A stretch of 64,000 nucleotides of DNA from Methylosinus sp. C49 (GCF_009936375.1 NZ_AP022332.1:2388501-2452500); one strand, 5' to 3'; numbered from the stretch's first letter, positions 9,048-18,708 are shown. The notes: generated by a model from the sequence alone, not told the origin. Translations and numbers: made by a program.

Positions 9048-9779
9048 GGAATTTCCTTTCGCGGTCGGGGACGCGACACGTCCATAAGCCGACACGCTGT
9101 CAGATTCTGTCAGCATGGAGCGCCGCCACTCCTTTTGCAGCGTCTGGCGTCGGCGCGGCGGGCGCTCCTCCAGCATTTCCGCCGCCTCTATGCGATCGGC
9201 GCGGAAATGACGAAAATCGCCTCTCAGCTCGCACCAGGCGACGAGCACGCGGGCGGATTCGAAAAAGCCCAGCGCCACCGGCCAGACGACGCGCCGCGTG
9301 CGCGCGCCTTTGCCGTCGGCGTAGGAGATGGCGAGCTTACGCTCCTCGCGTAGCGCGCGGCGCAGCAGCTTCAGCTCGGCGACATGCGCGCGCGACCATG
9401 GCGGGCCGACGATCAGCGCATCGTCCGGCGCGCGCGACCGTCCCTGCGGGAGAACGGCGGAAATTTTCGCCATCGCGCTCTGCGCGGCCCGCGAAAGTCC
9501 GTCGTCGGTGCGCTGAGCCACCCATTTGGCGCCGAGCTCCAGCGCCTCGATCTCTTCCTCCGAGAACATCAGCGGCGGCATCAGAAAGCCGGGCCGCAGG
9601 ACATAGCCGACGCCGGGCTCGCCCTCGATCTCCGCGCCCATCGCCTGCAGCGCGGCGATGTCGCGATAGAGCGTGCGCAAGGAGATTCCCGCGGCGCGCG
9701 CGAGGTCGGCGCCGCTGACCGGGCGTCGGCGCCCACGCAGGAGCTGCAAGAGTTCGAAGAGGCGGCCGGCGCGCGACAT
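8418..9779 (-). CDS. WYL-domain (YafY-type) regulator read in frame into a glutathione S-transferase
   Basis: One uninterrupted 453-codon frame holds two normally separate proteins. Residues 1-60 are a helix-turn-helix (SGADLARAAGISLRTLYRDI), and about 130-205 a WYL ligand domain (ISYADGKGARTRRVVWPVALGFF, FRHFRADRIE is its end). The usual regulator ending (LQKEWRRSML) is followed by about 20 linker residues. A complete glutathione S-transferase then starts at residue 245 (MSKIVFYTNPQSRGM): thioredoxin-like part with NPMGKVPAI and TEAAAICAYL, then the helical domain. An internal ribosome binding site precedes that Met (see 9047). So it is either a true fusion, or two genes whose separating stop was lost. 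The regulator probably controls the transferase. ATG 9779 is chosen for the regulator over GTG 9797. Confidence 0.75.
   Translation of the reverse strand: MSRAGRLFELLQLLRGRRRPVSGADLARAAGISLRTLYRDIAALQAMGAEIEGEPGVGYVLRPGFLMPPLMFSEEEIEALELGAKWVAQRTDDGLSRAAQSAMAKISAVLPQGRSRAPDDALIVGPPWSRAHVAELKLLRRALREERKLAISYADGKGARTRRVVWPVALGFFESARVLVAWCELRGDFRHFRADRIEAAEMLEERPPRRRQTLQKEWRRSMLTESDSVSAYGRVASPTAKGNSMSKIVFYTNPQSRGMIVHWLLEEIGAPYSVEIEEYGTSIKSPEFLAINPMGKVPAIRHGDKVVTEAAAICAYLADAFPQAGLAPPTAERSAYYRWLFFAAGCVEPAMSNHSVGWDPAADRQRSFGYGSYAAVLDTLAKALAGRRYIAGDAFSAADVYLGSMIGFGMRFGVLEKRPEFEAYWAGLENRPARLRALEHNEKLAARQAWAPA
9097..9113. promoter_or_regulatory. CTGTCAG tandem direct repeat, possible regulator site
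   Basis: CTGTCAG-ATT-CTGTCAG: two perfect 7-bp copies with a 3-bp spacer, 50 bases upstream of the glutathione S-transferase start and inside the linker codons (LTESDS). Its position in what would normally be the intergenic space suggests an operator for the adjacent WYL regulator. That link is inference. Confidence 0.4.
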
Positions 9780-9819
9780 GGGGCGGGAAGCTAGCACGGG
9801 ACAGAAGCGGATCGCGCTC

Positions 9820-10917
9820 CTATTCCTTCGTTGGATAGGGCGGCCTGAGCTGGCTCGCCAGCAGCGCGACGAGGCTGGACTGCCGGCCGACGCCGGTTTT
9901 GGCGAGCACGCTCTTGAGCTGGCTGCGAACGGTCGCGGGCGCCGTGCCCTGTCGCTTGGCGATCTGTTCCAGCGATAGGCCCGAGACGATTCCGCTGGCG
10001 ACGCAAGCCTCCGCCGCGGTGAGATCGAACAGGCCGCGGATCACCGCGGCGTCGGGCGCATGTTGGAGCGCGACGGGCGCGACCACCAGAAGCGCGCAGC
10101 CGCCGTCGAAGAGATCGCGCGATTCGCCCGCCATCGGAATGAGATGGACGACCGCGGCGTGACCGTCGCGGCCGCGGGCGGGAAAGGAGCGCGCCGTCGT
10201 CGCGGCGAGGCGCGATACATCGACGAGCGCGCGCCGCAACATGCCATTGGCGGCGGAGTCGGCGAGAGCGACGCGGTCGTCCGGCAGCCAAAGGACATGC
10301 GTCGTCATCTTCTCGATGAGCGAATTGGCGGCCAGGGCGCGGCCGCGCGCATCGAGAGCGGCGGCCGGGAGGCCGATCAGCGCCAGCGCCTCGGTGGCGG
10401 CGCGCAGCCGCTCGAGCCGCCAGCGCGCCGCCAGAAAGCCGGCGCGCGCGAGATGCGGACGAAACGCATCGAGATGCGCGATATCGACGGCCGCGAAGGC
10501 CGGCTGGCCGATGCGTCGGCTGATATGGACCACCACGAAATCCCCAGTGGGCATGGGCATGGCCGTGGCGGCGGCGTGGGGCAACCCATTGGGCGTTCCC
10601 CAATGCGTCATCACGGGATCGGCGAGCCATTCCTCCGGCGTGATCGCGGTTTCGGCGTCGAGGAAGCCCGCATGGTCGGCGGCGAGCAGTCGAACCGGCG
10701 CCTGGCTGCGCGCGCCGGCCGGCGACCGAAGGTAATCGTCGATGCCCACCATTGCGGTGGAATGTCGCCAGCCGACCCAGGCGTCGCTGCGACGCGTAAG
10801 AATAATTCCGCCGGCGGCTTCCGTCGAGGCGGCCAGCTCATGCATCGCGAGCGGCCAGAGATCTGGATCGGTGGCGGCGCGATAGATGAGCTCGACGAGG
10901 TTTTCGAAATCGATCAT
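9820..10917 (-). CDS. LuxR-family transcriptional regulator with undefined sensor
   Basis: A 365-residue regulator. Residues about 305-360 are a LuxR-type helix-turn-helix (LTAAEACVASGIVSGLSLEQIAKRQGTAPATVRSQL, given here as its start LTAAEACVASG and its end GTAPATVRSQL). The N-terminal 300 residues show no receiver domain and no acyl-homoserine-lactone pocket that I recognise. They look like two PAS/GAF-like halves, the second with AAALDARGRALAANSLIEKM. ATG 10917 (MIDFENLVELIYRAA) is preferred; the frame continues to 11007 without coding character. Divergent from plsY, 192 bp away. Its targets cannot be told from the sequence. Confidence 0.7.
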   Translation of the reverse strand: MIDFENLVELIYRAATDPDLWPLAMHELAASTEAAGGIILTRRSDAWVGWRHSTAMVGIDDYLRSPAGARSQAPVRLLAADHAGFLDAETAITPEEWLADPVMTHWGTPNGLPHAAATAMPMPTGDFVVVHISRRIGQPAFAAVDIAHLDAFRPHLARAGFLAARWRLERLRAATEALALIGLPAAALDARGRALAANSLIEKMTTHVLWLPDDRVALADSAANGMLRRALVDVSRLAATTARSFPARGRDGHAAVVHLIPMAGESRDLFDGGCALLVVAPVALQHAPDAAVIRGLFDLTAAEACVASGIVSGLSLEQIAKRQGTAPATVRSQLKSVLAKTGVGRQSSLVALLASQLRPPYPTKE

Positions 10918-11109
10918 GGACGGCTCGAAAATGAATTTATCGAAACGAGAAACGAAGATTCGGCGCGTTTCGAAGCAGCTTTCGCGCCAGCGCGCGGCGC
11001 TTCGCATTTCGGCGTCGCTTCGGGTCGGCTTGCGGCGAGCGGCGGGCTCGACTAGTTTGCGCGCCGCGTTCGGCGAAAGGCGCCGGCCGCGCGGCGCGGG
11101 TCTTTCTCC

Positions 11110-11706
11110 TTGGCGTTTTCTTCTCTACCAGATCTCGGCGCGCTGGCGGTCGGCTATCTGCTCGGCTCCATTCCTTTCGGCCTGCTGCTGACGCGGCTCG
11201 CGGGGACGACCGATATTCGCTCGATCGGCTCGGGCAATATAGGCGCGACCAATGTTCTGCGCACCGGGCGCAAAGATCTCGCCGCCGCCACTCTGCTGCT
11301 CGATGCGCTCAAAGGCGTCGCCGCCGCGCTCATCGGCGCGCTGATCGCGCCGGACGGCGCCGTCGCCGCCGCGGCGGCCGCTTTTATCGGCCATATCGCG
11401 CCCGTCTGGCTGCGCTTTCGCGGCGGCAAGGGCGTCGCGACATTTTTGGGCGCGCTGTTCGGCATCAGCTGGCCGGCGGGCCTCGCCTTCGCGGCCGTCT
11501 GGCTGTCGATGGCCGCTCTGTTCCGCTACTCCTCGCTCTCCGCGCTGGCGGCGAGCTTCGCTTCGCCGCTCGTTCTTGCAGCGAGCGGCCATGGTCGCGA
11601 GGCCATCGTCTTCGCCGCCATGGCGGCGCTGCTGTGGTGGAAGCATCGCGACAATATTCGCCGCCTGCTCTCCGGCAGTGAGAGCCGCATCGGGCAGAAG
11701 GCATGA
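11110..11706 (+). CDS. plsY: acyl-phosphate glycerol-3-phosphate acyltransferase
   Basis: PlsY transfers the acyl group of acyl-phosphate to glycerol-3-phosphate, the first step of phospholipid synthesis. It is a 198-residue inner-membrane protein with five to six helices and three conserved cytosolic motifs: GSIPFGLLL...[14 protein letters not shown], then [11 protein letters not shown], then [18 protein letters not shown]. The start is a TTG at 11110; later codons would cut the first helix. It overlaps dprA by four bases (ATGA), a common plsY-dprA arrangement, implying translational coupling. Confidence 0.92.
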   Translation: MAFSSLPDLGALAVGYLLGSIPFGLLLTRLAGTTDIRSIGSGNIGATNVLRTGRKDLAAATLLLDALKGVAAALIGALIAPDGAVAAAAAAFIGHIAPVWLRFRGGKGVATFLGALFGISWPAGLAFAAVWLSMAALFRYSSLSALAASFASPLVLAASGHGREAIVFAAMAALLWWKHRDNIRRLLSGSESRIGQKA

Positions 11707-12947
11707 GCGCTTCCTCCTCCGCGACACGCTTGACGGAGGAGCAGCTCTTTCATTGGCTGCGGCTCATTCGTTCGGAGAATGTCGGGCCGCGCACCTTTCG
11801 CCAGCTCGTCAACAGGTTCGGCGGCGCGCAGGCGGCGCTCGAGGCGCTTCCCGATCTGCTCGCGCGCTCCGCTCATGGGCGCATGATCCGCATCGCCGAG
11901 CCGGATGACGTGCGGGCCGAGATGGAGCGCTCGGCCAAGCTCGGCGTGCGCTTCGTCTCGCTCGGCGACGCCGATTATCCGCAGCCGCTGCGCGCGATAG
12001 AGGCGGCGCCGCCATTGCTGGCGCTGCGCGGCTCGGCGGAAATTCTGTCGCGTCCTTGCGTCGCCATCGTCGGCTCGCGCAATGCGTCCGCGGCCGGGCT
12101 CACCTTCGCCGAGCGTCTGGCGCAGGGCCTCGCGCGGGAAAATTACGTCATCGTCTCCGGCCTCGCGCGCGGCGTCGATCTCTCCGCCCATCGCGCGAGC
12201 CTCGCGGCGGGAACCATCGCCGTGCTCGCCGGCGGCCATGCGCGGCCCTATCCCAATGAGCATCGCCCTTTGATCGAGGAGATCATCGTGCGCGGCGGCG
12301 CCGTAGTGACGGAAATGCCGCTCGAATGGGAGCCGCGCGGGCGCGATTTTCCACGCCGCAATCGCATCGTCTCGGGCCTCTCGCGCGGCGTCGTCGTGGT
12401 GGAGGCGGCGCGCCGCTCCGGCTCGCTCATTACCGCGCGTTTCGCCATGGAGCAGGGCCGCGAGGTGTTCGCTGTTCCCGGCTCGCCGCTCGATCCGCGC
12501 GCCGAAGGAACCAATGACCTCCTGCGCCAGGGCGCCACTCTCTGCGCCGGGGCGGAGGACGTCACCCGCGCGCTCGTCGCCGGCGCTGGCCGGCAGGGCG
12601 ATCTCTTCGGCGAAGGGGAGGGCGCGCCCAAGGAGGAGCCGTTCTGGGAAGAGATGGACGATCTCTTCTCGCTGCAGGAGCAGGCGCCGAATTTCACGCA
12701 TGAGCGCGCCGCTCCCATCGCGCCGCAGCCGGAGAGCGCGCCGATCGACGCTGCGCCGGCGCGAGAGGCGGAGACGGTCGACCCGCTCGCGCGCGTCATG
12801 GCGCTGCTCGGCCCGGCGCCTGTCGCCATCGACGATCTCGTGCGCGCCGCAGGTCTTCCCGCGCGCGAGGTCAACGCCGCGCTGCTGGAGCTCGATCTCG
12901 CCGGACGGCTCGCGCGCCACGGCGCCAATCTCGTCTCCTTGGCGTGA
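11703..12947 (+). CDS. dprA: DNA-processing protein DprA
   Basis: DprA/Smf loads RecA onto incoming single-stranded DNA during transformation. It has 414 residues. An N-terminal helical part (about 10-90) is followed by the Rossmann-like DprA domain (about 100-310) with [33 protein letters not shown] and [17 protein letters not shown]. The C-terminal winged helix (about 355-410) includes [20 protein letters not shown]. Between them lies a variable acidic/Pro-rich linker. It overlaps plsY by four bases. Confidence 0.93.
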   Translation: MSASSSATRLTEEQLFHWLRLIRSENVGPRTFRQLVNRFGGAQAALEALPDLLARSAHGRMIRIAEPDDVRAEMERSAKLGVRFVSLGDADYPQPLRAIEAAPPLLALRGSAEILSRPCVAIVGSRNASAAGLTFAERLAQGLARENYVIVSGLARGVDLSAHRASLAAGTIAVLAGGHARPYPNEHRPLIEEIIVRGGAVVTEMPLEWEPRGRDFPRRNRIVSGLSRGVVVVEAARRSGSLITARFAMEQGREVFAVPGSPLDPRAEGTNDLLRQGATLCAGAEDVTRALVAGAGRQGDLFGEGEGAPKEEPFWEEMDDLFSLQEQAPNFTHERAAPIAPQPESAPIDAAPAREAETVDPLARVMALLGPAPVAIDDLVRAAGLPAREVNAALLELDLAGRLARHGANLVSLA

Positions 12948-12956
12948 TCCGCAGCT

Positions 12957-13172
12957 TTACGCGCGGCCGCGGGAGTCGGCGGCGTGCTCGCGTGATTTCG
13001 TCTCGGCCTCGACGCGCGCCAGATTGAGGAAATAGGCGAGCATGGTGAGCTCGGACCGGTCCGCCATCGTCGCCAGCTCGCCCGCCATTTGCGCGATATA
13101 GATCGCGAGAGAAGCCGTCGACGCTTCATGCGCGTTCATCTCTGTGGGGGCTGCTTTCGCGCTCTTCGACAT
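12957..13172 (-). CDS. small conserved cytosolic protein, unknown
   Basis: A 71-residue protein without signal or membrane helix. The core, YIAQMAGELATMADRSELTMLAYFLNLARVEAE, reads as two amphipathic helices; here only its pieces YIAQMAGELA and LAYFLNLARVEAE need be noted. Small proteins with this pattern are widespread hypotheticals in Rhizobiales; no function is known to me. AGGAG lies five bases before ATG 13172. It converges on dprA with a nine-base gap. Confidence 0.65.
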   Translation of the reverse strand: MSKSAKAAPTEMNAHEASTASLAIYIAQMAGELATMADRSELTMLAYFLNLARVEAETKSREHAADSRGRA

Positions 13173-13754
13173 CGGCTCCTCGCATCGGCGCAATGGATGG
13201 CGGCGGCGATTCAGAAGTTCAACTTACAGTCGTAAAATGCCCCGTCGTCGACGGCTTGTCAACGCGACCGCAGCTATGTCATCGCGATTTTTCGCCTTGA
13301 ACGCCACGCTTCTAGTGGCAATGGCGGAAACCGTCGCAAAGCGGCGCAATGCAACTAAAAGTTTTCATATCGAGGACGCTCCGGCGCGGCGAGAGCGTTA
13401 ACGGAGGGTTTTTTTTGACGCTCGATGGTCTGGACGGCCGGTAAGCGCGCCTTAGTTCCCCTTCACCTGGGCCGCGCTTCTCTCAGCGGAGCGACGGCAT
13501 GATCGGGAATTTTTCAAAGAGGCGCGAGTTGAGCGACCCGCGCGTTGAGCGACCGATGAGTTGGGGGACTGATATGTGCGTTGGCTTCTCTTCACCGACC
13601 GCGCTCCTCCCTGCGCATGTGGTCGTCTGCGCCGTCGCGTCCGCCGTCACTGAATGAACGTCTGCGCCGGCGCGGATCGCGCCGTGACGAAAGGTTCCGG
13701 TCGCCCGCTGCGGGCGGCGGGAAAGGGGGGCGAGAGCCACGAGGAGGCTTGGGT
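13173..13754. other. 582-bp intergenic region with direct repeats and a possible tiny ORF
   Basis: Between a leftward small gene and the rightward secreted-protein gene. It contains AACTaaaAGTT (about 13350), a run of eight T after GGAGGG (about 13408) and the direct repeat GTTGAGCGACC at 13528-13538 and 13544-13554 (16-bp period). A 52-codon ORF (13499-13657, start MIGNFSKRREL) has GGAG eight bases upstream but no recognisable character. I see no known structured RNA. Confidence 0.35.
13528..13554. repeat. two GTTGAGCGACC direct repeats
   Basis: Two perfect 11-bp copies with starts 16 bp apart, about 200 bp upstream of the secreted-protein gene at 13755. Spacing near one and a half helical turns could suit a regulator that binds tandem half-sites; equally they may be fortuitous. 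Confidence 0.35.
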
Positions 13755-14228
13755 ATGAGCAAGGTTGTGAAGTTGTCTCTGCTGGGCGCCGCTGGCGCCG
13801 TGATCGGCATCGCCGCGCCGGGCGTCGCTCTGGCCGGTCCGGTCGGAATGGCGAATGTGGCGTCCGTGTCGCTTCCGGCGGCGACGGACGAGGTCCACTA
13901 TCGTCGCATGCATGCGGGCCGTTCCGCCCATTATTGCCCGCCGCGTCGCATCGAGCACCGCACCGTCTATGTGCGTCGCATCATCGAGCGCCGCACCGCC
14001 TACTATCCGATGTATGAGCGTCGCACCGCCTATGTCGCGGCTCCGGTGGCGACGGCTGTCGCCGTGCCGGTCGTCGCGGCGACCTACGCCTATCCCTCCT
14101 ATGGATATGGCTATGGCGGCCCGGGCATCATCGGCGCCGGCGCCGGTCTTCTCGGCGGCGCGCTGAACATCGGCTTCGGCGGCGGCGGCTGGGGCGGCGG
14201 CTGGGGCTGGCGTCGCGGCTGGTGGTGA
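13755..14228 (+). CDS. secreted Arg/Tyr/Gly-rich protein
   Basis: A 157-residue exported protein. A signal peptide (about 1-27, VKLSLLGAAGAVIGIAAPGVALAG is its body; cleavage near ALA) precedes a mature chain with imperfect repeats built on RRIEHRTVYV, RRIIERRTAYY and YERRTAYV. A Val/Ala-rich stretch follows, then a Tyr/Gly-rich tail ending in Gly/Trp repeats (GGGGWGGGWGW). No enzyme motif is visible. The basic and aromatic repeats suggest an envelope-associated or structural role, which is inference. GAGGAGG lies eight bases before the ATG. The frame upstream to 13581 looks non-coding. Confidence 0.6.
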   Translation: MSKVVKLSLLGAAGAVIGIAAPGVALAGPVGMANVASVSLPAATDEVHYRRMHAGRSAHYCPPRRIEHRTVYVRRIIERRTAYYPMYERRTAYVAAPVATAVAVPVVAATYAYPSYGYGYGGPGIIGAGAGLLGGALNIGFGGGGWGGGWGWRRGWW

Positions 14229-14238
14229 GCCGGCTCGT

Positions 14239-14721
14239 CTAGCCTCCCGTAGCGAGGCGCCCCAGCCTGTCTAGGGCGCCTTGCAGAATATAGGCCGCGG
14301 CCATTCTGTCCACGACCTCGGCCCGTTTCGCGCGCGAGACGTCCTGCGCCAGCAGCTCTCTGGTGACGGCGGCGGTGGAAAGCCGCTCGTCCCAGAAGGC
14401 GTAGGGCGTTCGGCGCATCGCGTCGAAATTGCGCATGAAGGCCCGCGTCGCCTGCGCCCGCGGGCCTTCAGAGCCGTCCATGTTGAGCGGCAGGCCGACG
14501 ATCAGCGCGGCGATTTCGTGCTGCGCGATCAAGGCGACGAGCCGCTCGGCGTCCTTGGTGAATTTCACGCGGCGGATCGTCTCGAGCGGCGTCGCGAGGC
14601 GGCGCTCGACGTCCGAAAGCGCGAGCCCGACGGTCTTCGTGCCGACATCGAGCCCGATCAGCCTGCTTTTTGGCGGCAGCAGAGCGGCGAGTTCCTCGAG
14701 CGTCTTTTGTCCGGCGGTCAT
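14239..14721 (-). CDS. ruvX: Holliday junction resolvase-like nuclease RuvX (YqgF)
   Basis: YqgF/RuvX RNase H-fold nuclease, 160 residues, implicated in 16S rRNA 5' processing and proposed as a Holliday junction resolvase. Motifs: GLDVGTKTVGLALSD (first catalytic Asp), ALIVGLPLNMDGSEGPRA, and FWDERLSTAAV with the second acidic pair, then DRMAAAYILQGALD. ATG 14721 gives the usual length. The gene is divergent from gatC, 137 bp away. Confidence 0.9.
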   Translation of the reverse strand: MTAGQKTLEELAALLPPKSRLIGLDVGTKTVGLALSDVERRLATPLETIRRVKFTKDAERLVALIAQHEIAALIVGLPLNMDGSEGPRAQATRAFMRNFDAMRRTPYAFWDERLSTAAVTRELLAQDVSRAKRAEVVDRMAAAYILQGALDRLGRLATGG

Positions 14722-14858
14722 GCCGATTGGCCTAGCACGTCGCGCGGCACTCTGGAAATCCGGCGCGCTCGTTGCATCACGGGCGGACGCGCGCATTGCG
14801 CCTTCGAAGCCGCGAGTGGTATAGCGCGCGGGACGAAGTCGGAACGGAGCTCCATAAA

Positions 14859-15146
14859 ATGTCCGTCGATCAGGCGACAGTCCGCCGCATCGCCCATCTC
14901 GCGCGCATCGCCGTCGAGGACCAAGAGGTCGAGCGCCTCGGCGCGGAACTCAACGCCATATTGGATTTCGTCGCCGAGCTGTCGAGCGTCGACGTCGAAG
15001 GCGTCGAGCCTTTGACCTCCGTTCTGCCCATGCAAATGAAGAAACGGCAGGACGTCGTCACCGACGGCGGCTTCGCCGACGCCATTCTGGCCAATGCGCC
15101 GGAAAAGGACGACCATTATTTCGTCGTGCCCAAGGTCGTGGAATAA
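14859..15146 (+). CDS. gatC: Asp-tRNA(Asn)/Glu-tRNA(Gln) amidotransferase subunit C
   Basis: GatC, 95 residues, the small scaffold subunit of the GatCAB complex, which converts misacylated Glu-tRNA(Gln) and Asp-tRNA(Asn) to the cognate forms. Typical pattern: [20 protein letters not shown] at the N-terminus (helical), then [21 protein letters not shown], and the C-terminal [15 protein letters not shown] 14859 with GGAACGGAG upstream. gatA follows after 73 bp and gatB further on. Confidence 0.93.
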   Translation: MSVDQATVRRIAHLARIAVEDQEVERLGAELNAILDFVAELSSVDVEGVEPLTSVLPMQMKKRQDVVTDGGFADAILANAPEKDDHYFVVPKVVE

Positions 15147-15219
15147 ACGCCTTCCGCAAAGACGAGCGACGCCCGCGACGCGGGCTTTCGAATAAGACAC
15201 GAACGAGCGAAACGCATTC

Positions 15220-16719
15220 ATGTCCGATCCTACGCATTTGTCCCTCGCCGAGGCGCGCGACGCGCTCGTTGCGAAGAAGCTGTCGGCGACGGAGCTGACC
15301 AAGGCCCATATAGAGGCGATCGAGAAAGCGCGCGCGCTCAACGCTTTTCTCACCGAGACGCCAGAGCTCGCGCTCGAAGCCGCGCGCGACAGCGACGCGC
15401 GCATCGCGCGCGGCGAGGCGCGCCCGCTCGAGGGCCTGCCGCTCGGCATTAAGGACCTCTATTGCACCAAAGGCGTGCGCACCACGGCGGCGAGCCGCAT
15501 CCTCGACGATTTCACGCCCACTTATGAATCGACCGTCTCCGCCAATCTGTGGCGCGACGGCGCGCTGATGCTGGGCAAGCTCAATCTCGACGAATTCGCC
15601 ATGGGCTCCTCCAATGAGACCAGCGCCTTCGGCCCTGTCGTCTCGCCCTGGCGGCGCAAGAAGGGCGATGGCTTCGACGACGCCAAGATCGTTCCCGGCG
15701 GCTCCTCGGGCGGCTCCTCCGCCGCGGTCGCCGCGCGACTGGCGCTCGGCGCCACGGCGACGGACACCGGCGGCTCTATTCGCCAGCCGGCGGCTTTCAC
15801 CGGCACTGTCGGCATAAAGCCGACCTATGGCCGCTGCTCGCGTTGGGGCATTGTCGCTTTCGCCTCCTCGCTCGATCAGGCGGGGCCGATCACGCGCACT
15901 GTGCGCGACGCGGCGATCATGCTGCGCTCCATGGCCGGCCATGACCCCAAGGACACGACCAGCGTCGATGCGCCGGTTCCCGATTATGAGGCGGCGATCG
16001 GCGCCTCGGTGAAGGGCCGCCGCATCGGAATTCCCAAGGAATATCGTATCGGCGGCGGCGCCGAGATCAATGCGCTCTGGGACCAGGGCGTCGCCTGGCT
16101 GCGCGACGCGGGTGCCGAGATCGTCGAGATTTCCCTGCCGCATACGCGTTTCGCGCTGCCGGCCTATTACATCATCGCGCCGGCGGAGGCCTCCTCCAAT
16201 CTCGCGCGCTATGACGGCGTGCGCTATGGCCTGCGCGAGAAGGGCCGCGACATCGCCGACATGTATGAGAAGACGCGCGCCAAAGGCTTCGGGGCCGAGG
16301 TGCGCCGTCGCGTGATGATCGGCGCCTATGTGCTCTCGCACGGCTATTACGACGCTTATTATGTGCGCGCGCAAAAAATCCGCAGCCTCATCAAGCGCGA
16401 TTTCGACGAGGCTTTCGCGGCCGGCGTCGACGCCGTGCTGACGCCGGCGACGCCTTCCACCGCTTTCGCGCAAGGCGAGAAGGGCGCGGCCGATCCGGTT
16501 GAAATGTATTTGAACGACATTTTCACCGTGACGGTGAACATGGCCGGCCTGCCGGGCATTGCGGTGCCGGGCGGTCTCGGCGCCGACGGATTGCCGCTCG
16601 GCCTGCAGCTCATCGGCCGCCCCTTCGACGAGGCGACCTTGTTCTCGCTCGCCGCGGCGCTGGAGAGCGCCGCGCCGAAGATCGAATTCCCGCAGCCCTG
16701 GTGGACAGAGGCGAAATGA
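15220..16719 (+). CDS. gatA: Asp-tRNA(Asn)/Glu-tRNA(Gln) amidotransferase subunit A
   Basis: GatA, 499 residues, the glutamine amidase that supplies ammonia to GatB. The amidase-signature triad is complete: Lys78 (LGIKDLY), cis-Ser162 (PGGSSGGSS) and nucleophile Ser186 ([10 protein letters not shown]), with the 24-residue spacing between the serines typical of the family. Length is normal. The stop overlaps the next ORF (chorismate mutase) by four bases (ATGA). Confidence 0.95.
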   Translation: MSDPTHLSLAEARDALVAKKLSATELTKAHIEAIEKARALNAFLTETPELALEAARDSDARIARGEARPLEGLPLGIKDLYCTKGVRTTAASRILDDFTPTYESTVSANLWRDGALMLGKLNLDEFAMGSSNETSAFGPVVSPWRRKKGDGFDDAKIVPGGSSGGSSAAVAARLALGATATDTGGSIRQPAAFTGTVGIKPTYGRCSRWGIVAFASSLDQAGPITRTVRDAAIMLRSMAGHDPKDTTSVDAPVPDYEAAIGASVKGRRIGIPKEYRIGGGAEINALWDQGVAWLRDAGAEIVEISLPHTRFALPAYYIIAPAEASSNLARYDGVRYGLREKGRDIADMYEKTRAKGFGAEVRRRVMIGAYVLSHGYYDAYYVRAQKIRSLIKRDFDEAFAAGVDAVLTPATPSTAFAQGEKGAADPVEMYLNDIFTVTVNMAGLPGIAVPGGLGADGLPLGLQLIGRPFDEATLFSLAAALESAAPKIEFPQPWWTEAK

Positions 16720-17057
16720 CGCGCAGAGCAGAGGCCGCAAAGCGCGAACCGCGCGACGAAATGTCGGACGTGCGCGCCACCATAGACGCGCTCGACGACG
16801 AGCTCGTCGCTCTGCTCGCCCGCCGCCAGCGCCAGATCGAGCGCGCAGCCGCGGTGAAACCCTCGCTCGGCATTCCCGCGCGGGTTCCCGAGCGTGTGGA
16901 TGAAGTGCTGGCGCGCGTCGCCGCGGCGTCGCAGCGCGAGGGGCTCGATGTCGAACTGGGGCAAGCGCTGTGGCGCGCGCTGATCGAATGGTCGATCGGC
17001 TATGAAGAGCGGCTGATGGGCGATCGCGAGCAAAGCGAGACGCCGTCCGGCGCCTGA
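16716..17057 (+). CDS. chorismate mutase type II (AroQ class)
   Basis: A 112-residue protein carrying an AroQ-type chorismate mutase domain from about 16: [19 protein letters not shown] opens the long first helix. The pattern Arg...Arg-Arg...Lys and later [12 protein letters not shown] continues it. It converts chorismate to prephenate for Phe/Tyr synthesis. No signal peptide, so cytosolic. ATG 16716 overlaps the gatA stop, implying coupled translation; a later Met (MSDVRATID) is an alternative start. Insertion of this gene between gatA and gatB is a local oddity. Confidence 0.8.
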   Translation: MTRRAEAAKREPRDEMSDVRATIDALDDELVALLARRQRQIERAAAVKPSLGIPARVPERVDEVLARVAAASQREGLDVELGQALWRALIEWSIGYEERLMGDREQSETPSGA

Positions 17058-17060
17058 GCC

Positions 17061-17141
17061 GTCATTGCTGGGAGCGGAGCGGCGACGCGCGATCGAGGGT
17101 CCATCGGCCTCTGGATTGCTTCGCCCTCGGCTCGCAATGAC
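17061..17141. repeat. REP-like palindromic element
   Basis: Ends GTCATTGC and GCAATGAC are inverted, with inner partly paired segments (GGAGCGGAGC versus TTCGCCCTCGG, and CTGGATTGCTTCG). This matches the GTCATTGCGAG...AATCCAG type of dispersed intergenic palindrome common in alphaproteobacteria. It fills most of the gap between chorismate mutase and gatB. Confidence 0.7.
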
Positions 17142-17201
17142 GAGCGTCGACCTTAGATGTAAGCTTCCCTCAACGATAGACACGGTTCGAGGACGAAAGA
17201 C

Positions 17202-18674
17202 ATGAACACGCGCGAGACGCAGCCGAGCAAGCTCCTCAAAGGCGCGACCGGCGACTGGGAAGTCGTCGTCGGCATGGAGATTCACGCCCAGGTGACGAGC
17301 AAGGCCAAGCTCTTCTCCGGCGCTTCCGCGGAATATGGCGGCGAGCCCAACGATCATGTCTCGCTCGTCGACGCCGCCATGCCGGGCATGCTCCCGGTCA
17401 TCAATGAGGAATGCGTCAAGCAGGCCATTCGCACCGGCCTCGGCCTGCAGGCGCAGATCAATCTGCGTTCTGTGTTCGACCGGAAAAATTATTTCTATCC
17501 CGATCTGCCGCAGGGCTATCAGATTTCCCAGTACAAGCATCCGATCGTCGGCGAGGGCGAGGTCATCGTCGATGTGACGCCCAGCGAGCGCATCACCGTC
17601 GGCATAGAGCGTCTGCACCTCGAGCAGGACGCGGGCAAGTCTATCCACGACCTCTCCGCCACCGAGAGCCATGTGGATTTGAACCGCTCCGGCGTCGCGC
17701 TGATGGAGATCGTCTCCAAGCCGGACATTCGCTCGGCGGAGGAGGCGCGCGCCTATGTCTCCAAGCTGCGCACCATTTTGCGCTATATCGGCTCCTGCGA
17801 CGGCAATATGGAGCAGGGCTCGTTGCGCGCCGACGTGAACGTCTCCGTGCGCAAGCCCGGCGCGCCGTTCGGCACCCGCTGCGAGATCAAGAACGTCAAC
17901 TCCATCCGCTTCATCGGCCAGGCGGTCGAGGTGGAGGCGCGCCGCCAGATCGGCATTCTCGAGGATGGCGGCGTCATCGCTCAGGAGACGCGCCTGTTCG
18001 ATCCCGGCAAGGGCGAGACGCGCTCCATGCGCTCCAAGGAGGAGGCGCACGACTATCGCTATTTCCCGGACCCCGATCTCCTGCCGCTGGAATTCGATCA
18101 GGCCTATGTCGACGCGCTGAAGGTCGAACTGCCGGAGCTGCCGGACGAGAAGCGCGCGCGCTTCGTCGCCGATTACGGCCTGCCGCCCTATGACGCCGGC
18201 GTGCTCGTCGCCGAGCGCGCGAGCGCGGACTTCTTCGAGGAGGCGGCGAAAGGCCGCGACTCCAAGCTCGTCGCCAATTGGGTGATCAACGAGCTGTTCG
18301 GCCGCCTCAACAAGGAGGGGCTCGACATTACGCGTTCGCCCGTGTCCGCGCAGGCGATCGGCGCCATCGTCGATCTCATCTCCACCAGCGTCATCTCGGG
18401 CAAGATCGGCAAGGATCTGTTCGAGATCGTCTGGCAGGAGGGCGGCGATCCGCGCGAGATCGTCGATACGCGCGGCTTGAAGCAGGTGACGGACACGGGC
18501 GCGATCGAGAAGGCGATCGATGAGATCATCGCCGCCAATCCCGACAAGGTCGCGCAAGCCAAGGCGAAGCCGACCATGCTCGGCTGGTTCGTCGGCCAGG
18601 TGATGAAAGCGACCGGCGGCAAAGCCAATCCGCAAGCCGTCAATGATTTGCTGAAGAGCCGTCTCGGCGTCTGA
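17202..18674 (+). CDS. gatB: Asp-tRNA(Asn)/Glu-tRNA(Gln) amidotransferase subunit B
   Basis: GatB, 490 residues, the kinase/transamidase subunit. N-terminal family signature [22 protein letters not shown], then [14 protein letters not shown] and the block IHLEQDAGK-like ([14 protein letters not shown]). It continues with [16 protein letters not shown] and [13 protein letters not shown]. The C-terminal tail domain (about 340-490) has the YqeY-like fold, ending [17 protein letters not shown]. Full length. It is separated from gatA by the chorismate mutase gene and a REP-like element. Confidence 0.95.
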   Translation: MNTRETQPSKLLKGATGDWEVVVGMEIHAQVTSKAKLFSGASAEYGGEPNDHVSLVDAAMPGMLPVINEECVKQAIRTGLGLQAQINLRSVFDRKNYFYPDLPQGYQISQYKHPIVGEGEVIVDVTPSERITVGIERLHLEQDAGKSIHDLSATESHVDLNRSGVALMEIVSKPDIRSAEEARAYVSKLRTILRYIGSCDGNMEQGSLRADVNVSVRKPGAPFGTRCEIKNVNSIRFIGQAVEVEARRQIGILEDGGVIAQETRLFDPGKGETRSMRSKEEAHDYRYFPDPDLLPLEFDQAYVDALKVELPELPDEKRARFVADYGLPPYDAGVLVAERASADFFEEAAKGRDSKLVANWVINELFGRLNKEGLDITRSPVSAQAIGAIVDLISTSVISGKIGKDLFEIVWQEGGDPREIVDTRGLKQVTDTGAIEKAIDEIIAANPDKVAQAKAKPTMLGWFVGQVMKATGGKANPQAVNDLLKSRLGV

Positions 18675-18708
18675 GACGCTTTGGGCAGAGCCGAAACTCG
18701 AATCACCG

